From CAYOPZ01 sp964406005 (lineage in GTDB: Bacteria; Bacteroidota; Bacteroidia; Bacteroidales; SM23-62): 64,000 nucleotides of DNA. The position numbers were made by a program, and so were the translations under genes. The notes below the pieces were generated by a model, which worked only from the letters and a program-made list of their open reading frames with translations, searched no databases and was not told where the DNA came from. Within the stretch, counting starts at the first letter, position 1. Each line of letters opens with the position of its first letter. Shown here one piece after another: positions 1 through 8,361 of this stretch. The stretch covers positions 1 to 64,000 of the forward strand of contig CAYOPZ010000005.1 of NCBI GenBank assembly GCA_964406005.1. The letters run 5' to 3'.

Positions 1-30
1 CCCGGTTTTACCAATACTAAATTCAATCCC

Positions 31-3000
31 ATGGAAAAAGAAAATCTCCATGCCGGGCTCATTCTCCTGATCATATATGACAGATTGCAGGCATCAGCCT
101 TTACCGGTAAGCTGAAAGGATATGGATACGATCACATCGAGGTATGTACCGATGGCAAAACAGCACTCGGGAAGCTGAATGAAATCGAACCCGGTGTCGT
201 TCTTCTGGATGTTGAACTCAAAGGTGAGATAAACGGAATTGACACAGGCAAAAGGATCAGGGAACAGTTCAATCTCCCCGTGATCTATATGTCGGGTCTC
301 CAGGATGAAAATACCTTCCGGAAAGCCCGCGATACACATCCTCTGGCATTCCTGAATAAACCGGTGAACTGGAATGAGCTCAGGATGGCCATCGATTCGG
401 CATTTCAATGGAACCTGGGTAAAAAAGATGCGGATTCTTTGCCGAAAGATACAACCGCTCAAAAACCTGCCGGGGACAAACTGACCGGGAGCGAGAAAAA
501 ATTCAGGACCCTGATCGAATCGGCCGGAGATATCATTTATATCCTGGACCATGATCTGAATTATTTATACGGCAACAACAATTGTCTGAGAAGGTACGGT
601 CTGACAATGGAGGAACTGACCGGGATAAATTACAGGCATAACCATTCAGATGAAAGCAACAAGGAACTTATTAAGAAACTCAGGGAAATGCAGGAATCCG
701 GAGAACCTGTTATTTATGAACATCAGAGTGTGACAGATGAAAGATACTTTTTAAGAACATTAAGCCCGATCAAAGATCCCGCAACAAAAGAAACAGAATC
801 AATTGCTGTTATTTCAAGGGATATCACCGGGTTAAAGGATACGGAAAAGGCATTGCTGAAGCGTGAAAATGAGATCCGGACGATCACCGATAATATTCCT
901 GCACTGGTTTCGTATGTTGATGCGGATCAACGTTACAGATTTGTCAACAAGATGTATGAAGGTTGGTTCGGGATTTCTTCCGGAGAGATCGTCGGAAAAC
1001 ACGTCAGTGAAGTATTGGGTAAAAATGCATACGAGCAGATCAGAGATCGAATCGATCAGGTTTTATCGGGCAAGCGGGTAATTTTTGACGATGAAGTCGG
1101 GTATTCCCGCGGTGATGCACGGTGGGTAACGGCCGAATACATCCCGGATATTGATGAAAACGGCACTGTTTCAGGGTTTTTTGCCCTGGTAACCGATATC
1201 ACCGAACGCAAAAGGACAGAAGAAAAGCTTCAGGTAAGCGAGGAGCGCTTCAGGGGATTGGCCAACAGTATTACCGATGTCTTTTTTGCAATGGACAGGG
1301 ATTTGAAATACACTTTCTGGAACAAGGCAAGTGAAAAACTGACCGGAATTGCTGAAATGAATGCCATCGGAAAATCTCTCTATGAAATCTTCCCTGCTTC
1401 GCCGGGTACTAAAAAGGTTGAACATTTATACAGGGATGTACTTGAAAGACAGGAAGCCCGGACTTTTATAAACGATTTCACCCTGGGAGACAGGGAATAT
1501 GTATTTGAAATAAGTGCGTATCCTGCCAGGAACGGAATTTCTGTTTTTGTAAAAGACATTACCGAACGAAGGAAAATTGAACGAAAGCTCGAGGAAAACG
1601 AGGAACGCTATCGCCAGATCTTACAGCATTATCCCGTCGGGATCGTAACCACGGACCGGGATAAAAGATTCATCAGTGTCAATCCTGCTTTTAGCAAGAT
1701 GCTGGGATATCCGGAAGAGGAACTCAGACAAATGACATTTCCCGACATCACACATCCCGACCATCATGATGATGATATCAGTGGGATAGAGAAGCTATGG
1801 AAGGGTGAGATCGGGGAATACAGAACTGAAAAACGATATATTACCAGGAACGGCAATATCCGCTGGGGAAACCTGATAACAACCATTGTAAGGGGACAGG
1901 ATGGGAAAGCGCTTTATGCACTGGCAATGATCGAAGATATAACCGAGCACAAACAGGTAGTAGAAGAACTGAAGAAAAGTGAGGAAAGATACCGTATTAT
2001 GGCAGATTCTTCGCCAAATGTCCTGATGGTTATTAAGGAAGGAGTTCATATGTATATCAATGAAGCAGGCAAAAAGATCCTGGGATATTCCAGGGATGAA
2101 GTAATCGGAAGATCGGTCTTTGACTTTATAGCAGATGAATCAAAAGACATAGTTGCACAAAACAGGAAGCGAAGAAATGCCGGTGAGGAAGTCGAGGTTT
2201 ACGAGGTACAGATGATCACAAAAAACAAGGAAATAAAATCTTTCCTTATTAACGCAGCGGTCATTCCCTGGGAAAATGAACAGGCGGATCTGGTTGTCTT
2301 GTCTGAAATTACCGAACGCAAGCAGATGGAAGACGAACTTCGCAGAAGCCAGGCCCGTTTAGCGAGTGCCGCGGATATCGCCCGTCTGGGATACTGGGAA
2401 TATGATGTGGAAAAAGATATTTTTACGTTCGACGATCAGTTTTATTCAATCTTCCATACTTCGGCAGAACAGGTAGGCGGCTACACCATGTCACCCGACC
2501 GTTACAATGAACTTTTCATACATCCTGAAGACAGGGACCGGTTGGCTGTAGAGAAATGGGGGGCACTCGAAACATCTGATCCTGATTACAGCCATCACGT
2601 TGAACACCGTATACTGTATGCGGATGGCTCAACCGGCTACATTTCTGTTCGTTCTTATATCATTAAAGATGAACAGGGACGGACCATACGGATTTACGGA
2701 GCAAACCAGGACATCACCGAACGCAAGAAAATCGAACGAAAGCTTGAGGAAAGCGAGGAACGCTATCGCCTGATCTTTCAGCACTATCCCGTCGGAATCG
2801 CAACTTCGAACCGGGATAAAAAATACATCAGTGTCAATCCTGCTTTTTGTAAAATGCTTGGATATTCAGAAGAGGAACTCAGGCATATGACTATCCTTGA
2901 CATTACACATCCGGATTATCGTGATGATGATATCAGAGGCGCGGAAAAGCTATGGAAGGGTGAGATCGGGGAATTCAGAACTGAAAAACAATATATGACC

Positions 3001-4926
3001 AGGAACGGCGATACTCTCTGGGGAAATCTGATAGCTACCATTGTAAGGGGACAGGACGGGAAAGCGCTTAATGCACTGGCAATGATCGAGGACAGCACGG
3101 AACGAAGACAGGCACAGGTGGCATTGCAGACCAGTGAAGCCAGGTTCAAGGCATTTATGGACAATCTCCCTGTCATGACCTATATTAAGGATAAGGACGG
3201 TAAATTTATTTACGGCAACAAGGCAATCCTGAAATTTGCGGGCCGCACATTGAATCAATTCAGAGATATGGATGTTTCAGATTGTCTTCCCGCCAATCTG
3301 GCAGAATTGATGACCCGGATGGATAATAAAGTCCTTGCTACGGGTAAAGCCGTGGAACTCGATGAATGGAGATATGTTAAAGGGGACATTGAACAATGGT
3401 ACACGGAATACAAGTTCCCGATTTCCATATCCGGAGAAGAGAAACTGATTGGCGGCTGGATGATGGATATTACCCGGAGAAAAATTACGGAGTCCGCCCT
3501 GAAAGAAAGCGAACAGCTTTATAAAGACCTTGTTGAGAAAGCAGGTATAGCAATAATTACAGACGATTTGAACGGAAATATCACCTTCTTCAACAGGGAA
3601 TTTGCCAGGCTGTTTGGCTACAAGATGGCCGAAATGAAAAACCAGTCAAGGGGAAGTCTTATTAATAAGGACGATCTGAAGAAAATAAACATTTACCACA
3701 AGCACAGGATGACGGGTGATAAAGCCCCTGAAAATTATGAGATGAGGGGTATCCGGAAAAACGGTGATGAAATCTGGATTGAAGTTAAAACCACCGTACT
3801 GAAGGATGAAAACAAGATAACCGGTACCAGGAACTATTTGTGGGACATGACTGAAAGAAAAAAGATCCAGGAAACAGTTGAAAACAGTGAAACCCGGTTC
3901 AGGGAACTGTTCAATAACATGTCGAGCGGTGTTGCAGTTTATGAATATGATCCGGAAAAGAAAGATTTTGTTTTTAAGGATATAAACCGGTCCGGGATGA
4001 ACATTTCCAAAATTAAACGCAAGAGAGATGTCGTCGGTAAATGTCAGCTGGAATGTTTCCCGGGTGCCAGGGAGTTCGGTCTGTGGGATGCATTATTCAG
4101 GGTAAATAAAACCGGCAAAGCTGAAAAAGTTCCGGATATACGTTACCATGACGACAGGATCAATCTCTATGTTGAAAATTTCGTGTACAAGCTGAATACC
4201 GGTGAAGTGGTGGCGGTATTTGATGATATCGAAGAAAGAGTACTTGCCGAACAATCGCTGATGCACAGCTACAGCCAGATCAGAAAGCTGTCACAACACC
4301 TTGAAAATATAAGGGAAGAAGAAAGAAAATACATTGCAGGAGAACTGCATGACGAGCTGGGCCAGATCCTTACCGCCATTAAGATGGATGTTACCTGGAT
4401 CAGGAATAAACTGCCCCGTGAGAGGAAAGGGATAAATAAACGCGCAGGGTCCGCCATACAAATTATTGATGAAGCCATTTCAAAGGTCCAACACCTTTCG
4501 ATGGAGCTCAGGCCGAGGATGCTGGATGACCTGGGCCTGCTGGAGACGCTCAAGGCATACTTTCGCGAGTATGAAAGATGGGGAAAAATAAAGATAAATT
4601 ATAAATTCCCGCAACAGGAACCGGAAATGATCCCCGGCCAGGAGATCACTGTTTTCAGGCTCATCCAGGAATCCCTTACCAATATTGCCAGGCACGCCCG
4701 TGCATCCGAGGTTGACGTGAGTATCAAAACGGGGGGAAAATCGTTTGACTTGAAAATTCACGACAACGGCATCGGCATACCTCCCGAAAGAATAGAATCC
4801 TCCGAATCATTAGGGATTCTGAATATGAAGGAAAGAATTAAAAGGTGGGAAGGGAAATTCGAAATCAAGGGGAATGAAGGGGCCGGAACCACCATAAATG
4901 TCAGTCTGCCTACACATCAGACTTAA
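31..4926 (+). CDS. Multi-PAS sensor histidine kinase (NarX/HisKA_3 type) with N-terminal receiver
   Basis: A 1631-residue, apparently cytosolic sensor kinase with no membrane segment. In order: a REC-like domain (about 8-125), ten PAS domains beginning near residues 153, 277, 402, 521, 649, 770, 905, 1033, 1158 and 1283, a HisKA_3 dimerization domain with the GELHDELGQ motif (phospho-acceptor His1440), and HATPase_c with N box near 1541 and DNGIGIP near 1576. HisKA_3 kinases normally phosphorylate LuxR/NarL-type regulators; the only such regulator here is at 22243-22869, so pairing is inferred. The REC keeps the phospho-Asp region (LLDVEL) and Lys (NKP), but its first acidic pair is reduced to one Asp (IIYDR), so phosphorylation may be impaired. 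PAS 4 and PAS 7 are near duplicates at DNA level. Only 30 bases precede the ATG, so its promoter is out of view. Confidence 0.9.
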   Translation: MEKENLHAGLILLIIYDRLQASAFTGKLKGYGYDHIEVCTDGKTALGKLNEIEPGVVLLDVELKGEINGIDTGKRIREQFNLPVIYMSGLQDENTFRKARDTHPLAFLNKPVNWNELRMAIDSAFQWNLGKKDADSLPKDTTAQKPAGDKLTGSEKKFRTLIESAGDIIYILDHDLNYLYGNNNCLRRYGLTMEELTGINYRHNHSDESNKELIKKLREMQESGEPVIYEHQSVTDERYFLRTLSPIKDPATKETESIAVISRDITGLKDTEKALLKRENEIRTITDNIPALVSYVDADQRYRFVNKMYEGWFGISSGEIVGKHVSEVLGKNAYEQIRDRIDQVLSGKRVIFDDEVGYSRGDARWVTAEYIPDIDENGTVSGFFALVTDITERKRTEEKLQVSEERFRGLANSITDVFFAMDRDLKYTFWNKASEKLTGIAEMNAIGKSLYEIFPASPGTKKVEHLYRDVLERQEARTFINDFTLGDREYVFEISAYPARNGISVFVKDITERRKIERKLEENEERYRQILQHYPVGIVTTDRDKRFISVNPAFSKMLGYPEEELRQMTFPDITHPDHHDDDISGIEKLWKGEIGEYRTEKRYITRNGNIRWGNLITTIVRGQDGKALYALAMIEDITEHKQVVEELKKSEERYRIMADSSPNVLMVIKEGVHMYINEAGKKILGYSRDEVIGRSVFDFIADESKDIVAQNRKRRNAGEEVEVYEVQMITKNKEIKSFLINAAVIPWENEQADLVVLSEITERKQMEDELRRSQARLASAADIARLGYWEYDVEKDIFTFDDQFYSIFHTSAEQVGGYTMSPDRYNELFIHPEDRDRLAVEKWGALETSDPDYSHHVEHRILYADGSTGYISVRSYIIKDEQGRTIRIYGANQDITERKKIERKLEESEERYRLIFQHYPVGIATSNRDKKYISVNPAFCKMLGYSEEELRHMTILDITHPDYRDDDIRGAEKLWKGEIGEFRTEKQYMTRNGDTLWGNLIATIVRGQDGKALNALAMIEDSTERRQAQVALQTSEARFKAFMDNLPVMTYIKDKDGKFIYGNKAILKFAGRTLNQFRDMDVSDCLPANLAELMTRMDNKVLATGKAVELDEWRYVKGDIEQWYTEYKFPISISGEEKLIGGWMMDITRRKITESALKESEQLYKDLVEKAGIAIITDDLNGNITFFNREFARLFGYKMAEMKNQSRGSLINKDDLKKINIYHKHRMTGDKAPENYEMRGIRKNGDEIWIEVKTTVLKDENKITGTRNYLWDMTERKKIQETVENSETRFRELFNNMSSGVAVYEYDPEKKDFVFKDINRSGMNISKIKRKRDVVGKCQLECFPGAREFGLWDALFRVNKTGKAEKVPDIRYHDDRINLYVENFVYKLNTGEVVAVFDDIEERVLAEQSLMHSYSQIRKLSQHLENIREEERKYIAGELHDELGQILTAIKMDVTWIRNKLPRERKGINKRAGSAIQIIDEAISKVQHLSMELRPRMLDDLGLLETLKAYFREYERWGKIKINYKFPQQEPEMIPGQEITVFRLIQESLTNIARHARASEVDVSIKTGGKSFDLKIHDNGIGIPPERIESSESLGILNMKERIKRWEGKFEIKGNEGAGTTINVSLPTHQT

Positions 4927-4944
4927 TAAAAGGGTGAGAATGTT

Positions 4945-4956
4945 TACAATATTGTA
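4945..4956. promoter_or_regulatory. 12-bp perfect palindrome in intergenic region
   Basis: TACAATATTGTA reads the same on both strands. It lies 18 bases after the stop of the PAS kinase and about 170 bases before the next start. It could be a protein-binding site; no function can be assigned. Confidence 0.25.
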
Positions 4957-5055
4957 GTCGATTCCCTACAAGTGAATTATTCATATTCCTATAATTAAAT
5001 ATCCTTTCTCTTACGTTTCAACGAACCGGTAATTCGTAGATTTAGTATTGGAACA

Positions 5056-5106
5056 GCCTGATGCCACAGGTCCGGTTGACCATCGGGCTTTTTTCAGCCA
5101 TCAGGC
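5056..5106 (+). promoter_or_regulatory. Leader with two mutually exclusive hairpins (terminator/attenuator-like)
   Basis: GCCTGATG at 5056-5063 can pair with CATCGGGC at 5081-5088 through one G-U pair; this stem is followed directly by six T (5089-5094), as in an intrinsic terminator. The same strand can instead pair perfectly with CATCAGGC at 5099-5106. A TAGATTTA sequence at 5037-5044 resembles the Bacteroidota -7 element, so the structure may lie in the leader of the response-regulator gene. It could also simply terminate the upstream gene. Confidence 0.35.
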
Positions 5107-5128
5107 CATAATACTAATACTCCACATT

Positions 5129-5545
5129 ATGAAAATTATTATAGCAGACGATTCGAAAATTCTCAAACAGAGAGTCCGGAGCCTGCTGGAGGAAATCAAG
5201 GGAGTGAAGATCATTGCCGAGGCCGAAAATCTGAAACAAGCTGTAAAAAACTGTGAAGAACTGAAACCCGATCTGATCATCCTGGACATACGGATGCCGG
5301 ATGGAAGCGGGCTGGATGTGCTGAAAATACTGAAAGAAAAGAAACTGCCTGTGATTAAAATGGTTTTTACATATTACCCGATAGAACAATACAGAAAAAA
5401 ATGCAGGGAGCTGGGGGCGGATTATTTCTTCGATAAATCAAACGATTTTGAGAAAATGACAGGGACGGTAAAAAAACTGGCAAAAAAAATTAAAAATAAT
5501 CATAATCCATCCGGCTGGAACAACCGGAATAACAATTATGCATAA
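5129..5545 (+). CDS. Single-domain response regulator (CheY/NarL-receiver type)
   Basis: A 138-residue protein made of one REC domain. It has the acidic pair (IADDS), phospho-Asp in LDIRMP, a Thr in VFTYY and the conserved Lys in FDKS, so it should be phosphorylated. There is no DNA-binding or enzymatic output domain; it probably acts by protein contact or as a phosphate sink for the chemosensory CheA encoded downstream. The tail (about 120-138) is basic, then Asn-rich. The ATG at 5129 was chosen because the upstream in-frame TTG (5048) would add 27 non-REC residues and overlap the hairpin leader. The end overlaps the next gene (cheW) by 8 bases, indicating translational coupling. It is first in the che gene order. 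Confidence 0.85.
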   Translation: MKIIIADDSKILKQRVRSLLEEIKGVKIIAEAENLKQAVKNCEELKPDLIILDIRMPDGSGLDVLKILKEKKLPVIKMVFTYYPIEQYRKKCRELGADYFFDKSNDFEKMTGTVKKLAKKIKNNHNPSGWNNRNNNYA

Positions 5546-6134
5546 AGGTAATTTATCTGATTTACCCGATCATTTTCTGGTCTTTGCAATTGACCGGAAT
5601 TTCTTCGCAATACCGGTAAAAATGGTTAAAAGGATTATTCCTTCGATAATAATAACCAGGGTGCCCGGTTTTCAGGAACATATTCTCGGGGTGGTTAATG
5701 TTTTAGGCGAGGCCGTACCTGTTTTCAATATCAGGAAAATCTTCAAGCTTCCCGCAAAAGATACTGAGCTGACCGATTTGTTTATTCTTTTGACCGTATC
5801 GGGACAAACCATATCGTTTGCGGCCGATTCCGTTCAGGGAATCATGAACCGGACAGACCGGAAAATGATTCCCGCCGGGGAAGTAGCTCCCGGACTGGAA
5901 AAGATCCTCGAAGGACTGATATTCCTGGATGACGGTATGATCCTGATCTATGACCCCGGGAAGCTGTTCGTCTATGACAATATGATAAAGATAGATATCA
6001 AAAAGCTGGGGCAAACGATGAGGGGTTTGCAGGAATCCGGGAAAAAAAGAGCTGCCAGGGCAAAAAAACCGGCGGGCCGGAAGACCAGCAAGCCATTAAC
6101 CGATAAACCAACAGGACCGGTCAAGAAGAATTAA
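5538..6134 (+). CDS. cheW: CheW-like chemosensory adaptor with basic C-terminal tail
   Basis: A 198-residue CheW-domain protein (about residues 10-150). CheW couples chemoreceptors to CheA in the membrane-associated array. Hallmarks are FAIDRNFFAIPV at the first strand and the ILGVVNVLGEAVPVFNIRK stretch in the middle. After the domain comes a Lys/Arg-rich extension (about 160-198) absent from simple CheW proteins; it may bind nucleic acid or acidic partners, or be a flexible tether. The gene overlaps the preceding response-regulator gene by 8 bases and is 15 bases before cheR. It is one of two CheW genes in the cluster (the other is at 7714), so they may have different roles in one array. 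Confidence 0.88.
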   Translation: MHKGNLSDLPDHFLVFAIDRNFFAIPVKMVKRIIPSIIITRVPGFQEHILGVVNVLGEAVPVFNIRKIFKLPAKDTELTDLFILLTVSGQTISFAADSVQGIMNRTDRKMIPAGEVAPGLEKILEGLIFLDDGMILIYDPGKLFVYDNMIKIDIKKLGQTMRGLQESGKKRAARAKKPAGRKTSKPLTDKPTGPVKKN

Positions 6135-6149
6135 ACCCGGGGAATAAGA

Positions 6150-7697
6150 ATGGTAAAAAGAACATCCGATAGCAAGAAAATTTCTGCTGATCTGCTTGCC
6201 CGCTTTGGCAATTTCATCTCACGGAACCTCGGTTTGTATTTTCCGGAAAACCGTCAGGAAGACCTGTATGAAAAATGTACCCTTGCAGCAAGGGAATTCG
6301 GTTTCGGTAATCCTGAAGACTGTATTCGCCGGCTGTTGTCGGCACCACTGGATCAGGAGCAGATTGAAATTCTGTCTTCATATCTGACCATTGGAGAAAC
6401 ACATTTTTACAGGGATAAATCAATTTATGAAAGTCTTGAAAAATATGTCCTTCCTGAACTGTTAGCCAGGCGAAGAGAACAGGGGAAATACATGAGAATC
6501 TGGAGCGCAGGCTGTTCGTCGGGCGAAGAACCCTATTCAGTAGCCATTCTGCTGGCCAGCCTGATAACCGACATTGAAAACTGGAACATTTCAATTCTTG
6601 CAACCGATATCAGTCAAAAGGCCCTGGATAAAGCCAAAAAGGGAATTTACGGGAAGTGGTCCTTCAGGAGCACGCCGGAATGGGTGAAGGATGAGTATTT
6701 TATAAAAAGCCGGAAGGATTCCTATACCATCAGGCCTTTTATTAAGGATATGGTTTCCTTTTCCTATCACAACCTGGCCAAAGACCCGTTTCCATCACTG
6801 GTCAACAACACATCGGCAATAGATATCGTATTCTGCAGGAATGTGATCATGTATTTTCATCCCGGGCTGGCACGAAAAATCATCAACCTGTTCTACCGGT
6901 CACTTATTGGTGGAGGATGGCTCGTCGTAAGTGGAAGCGAAGGTCATATGGTACATAAATCACGGTTTGTAACCGTTGCCCTGCCGGACACGATCTTCTT
7001 CAGAAAAGACCTGTTAAAATCAAGCGCAACAGAAACCCTGGGAACAACCGAAAAACAAGAAACAACAGAAACAGAGGTTCTCCATGATCCCGGTTCTGTG
7101 TTCAGTGAGGCTGACATTTCACAGGCCAACGGTGTGAAATGTTCTGGCAACTACGATACACAGGAAATCCAGGCTGTCCCGGAAACAACAACCGACCCGG
7201 TTAAAAAAGCCGCTGTGCTGTATGAGCAGGGCAGCTACCGGGAAGCGGAAAGTATCATGGCGGAATACCTGTCCGGGGATCCGGACAATTCCGGAGCAAT
7301 AATCCTGCTTGCTAAAATCTTTTCAAACCAGGGAAAATTCATTGAGGCAACAGAATTAATTAGGAAGGGAATTGAGATTGATAAATGCAACCAGGAATAT
7401 TACTATCTGCTTGCGCTCATTAATATTGAACAGGGCAGAACGGAGGAAGCAAAATCCGCTCTTCAACGTTCTATATATATCGATGATCATTCTGTACTCT
7501 CACATTATGCCCTGGGGAATATTTTTATGCAGCAGGGCAAAACAAAGCATGCCGAAAAACATTTCAGTAATGCCATTTCCATACTGGACAAGTATGACAG
7601 AGACAATATCATCGGAGGATCGGACGGTTTGACAGCCGGCAGGTTAACCGAAATAATCAAAATAAAAAACCTGGCTTCCCGGGAAAGAATTGTATAA
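6150..7697 (+). CDS. cheR: CheR chemoreceptor methyltransferase fused to TPR repeats
   Basis: 515 residues. The N-terminal part (about 10-285) is a CheR methyltransferase: all-alpha N-domain, SAM-binding motif WSAGCSSGEEPYS, and the FCRNVIMYF motif. It transfers methyl groups from SAM to receptor glutamates for adaptation. A linker (about 290-345) leads to tetratricopeptide repeats (about 345-500), with repeat-like units such as VLYEQGSYREAE and LGNIFMQQGKTKHAE. CheR-TPR fusions are typical of alternative, Frz-like chemosensory systems, where TPRs set protein contacts. The neighbouring chemoreceptor lacks a C-terminal NWETF-type pentapeptide, so docking must use another surface, possibly the TPRs (inference). 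It is followed after 16 bases by the second cheW. Confidence 0.92.
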   Translation: MVKRTSDSKKISADLLARFGNFISRNLGLYFPENRQEDLYEKCTLAAREFGFGNPEDCIRRLLSAPLDQEQIEILSSYLTIGETHFYRDKSIYESLEKYVLPELLARRREQGKYMRIWSAGCSSGEEPYSVAILLASLITDIENWNISILATDISQKALDKAKKGIYGKWSFRSTPEWVKDEYFIKSRKDSYTIRPFIKDMVSFSYHNLAKDPFPSLVNNTSAIDIVFCRNVIMYFHPGLARKIINLFYRSLIGGGWLVVSGSEGHMVHKSRFVTVALPDTIFFRKDLLKSSATETLGTTEKQETTETEVLHDPGSVFSEADISQANGVKCSGNYDTQEIQAVPETTTDPVKKAAVLYEQGSYREAESIMAEYLSGDPDNSGAIILLAKIFSNQGKFIEATELIRKGIEIDKCNQEYYYLLALINIEQGRTEEAKSALQRSIYIDDHSVLSHYALGNIFMQQGKTKHAEKHFSNAISILDKYDRDNIIGGSDGLTAGRLTEIIKIKNLASRERIV

Positions 7698-7713
7698 ATA
7701 AAATCAATATAGA

Positions 7714-8349
7714 ATGGAAGTAAAAGCAGACAGGTCAAAAGAAGGACAGCCATCGTCCATCGACTGGAAGGAGATTCATTCGCGCCTGGAGGCCGTCCGG
7801 GAAAAACTTGAACAGGAACGGTATTTATCTGAGACCGAGAAGGAACAAATCATAAGGGAAAGAACCAGGAAACTCGGTAAGGCATCACCGGATGAACCAT
7901 CCTCTTCAACGGAATACCTGAAGGTGACAGAGTTTGTGCTGTCCGATGAAAAATACGGGATAGAGCTGGATGCGATCAGCGAGGTTATTTCATTGAAAGA
8001 CCTGACTCCATTGCCCTGTACCCCGCCTTTTATAACGGGCGTCATGAATATCAGGGGGAAAATAGTAACCGTCATTGACATCAGGAAGATGCTCGAGCTG
8101 CCTGCCGGAGGCTTAACCGATCTTAACAGGCTAATCATCGTCCATGCGCATGGAATGGAAGCAGGAATACTGGCGGATCTCATCTCCGGTGTCAGGCTGA
8201 TCCGAACAGGCGGCATCCAACCGGCACTGCCGACACTTACAGGAATACGGGCTGAATACATCAAAGGGGTTACCGGTGACCAGCTGATCATTCTGAATGT
8301 CGAAAATATATTTTCCGACGAAAGGATAATTGTAAACGAAATAATTTAA
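7714..8349 (+). CDS. cheW: CheW chemosensory adaptor with helical N-terminal extension
   Basis: A 211-residue protein with a canonical CheW domain at about 65-210: FVLSDEKYGIELDAISEV, then PFITGVMNIRGKIVTVIDIRK, the most conserved CheW stretch. Residues 1-60 are charged and helical (EKLEQERYLSETEKEQIIRE), a pattern seen in CheW proteins from alternative chemosensory clusters. It lies 12 bases before the chemoreceptor gene, which suggests it is the main adaptor for that receptor and the CheA at 10089. Cytosolic, at the array baseplate. Confidence 0.92.
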   Translation: MEVKADRSKEGQPSSIDWKEIHSRLEAVREKLEQERYLSETEKEQIIRERTRKLGKASPDEPSSSTEYLKVTEFVLSDEKYGIELDAISEVISLKDLTPLPCTPPFITGVMNIRGKIVTVIDIRKMLELPAGGLTDLNRLIIVHAHGMEAGILADLISGVRLIRTGGIQPALPTLTGIRAEYIKGVTGDQLIILNVENIFSDERIIVNEII

Positions 8350-8361
8350 AAATGCCAAACC

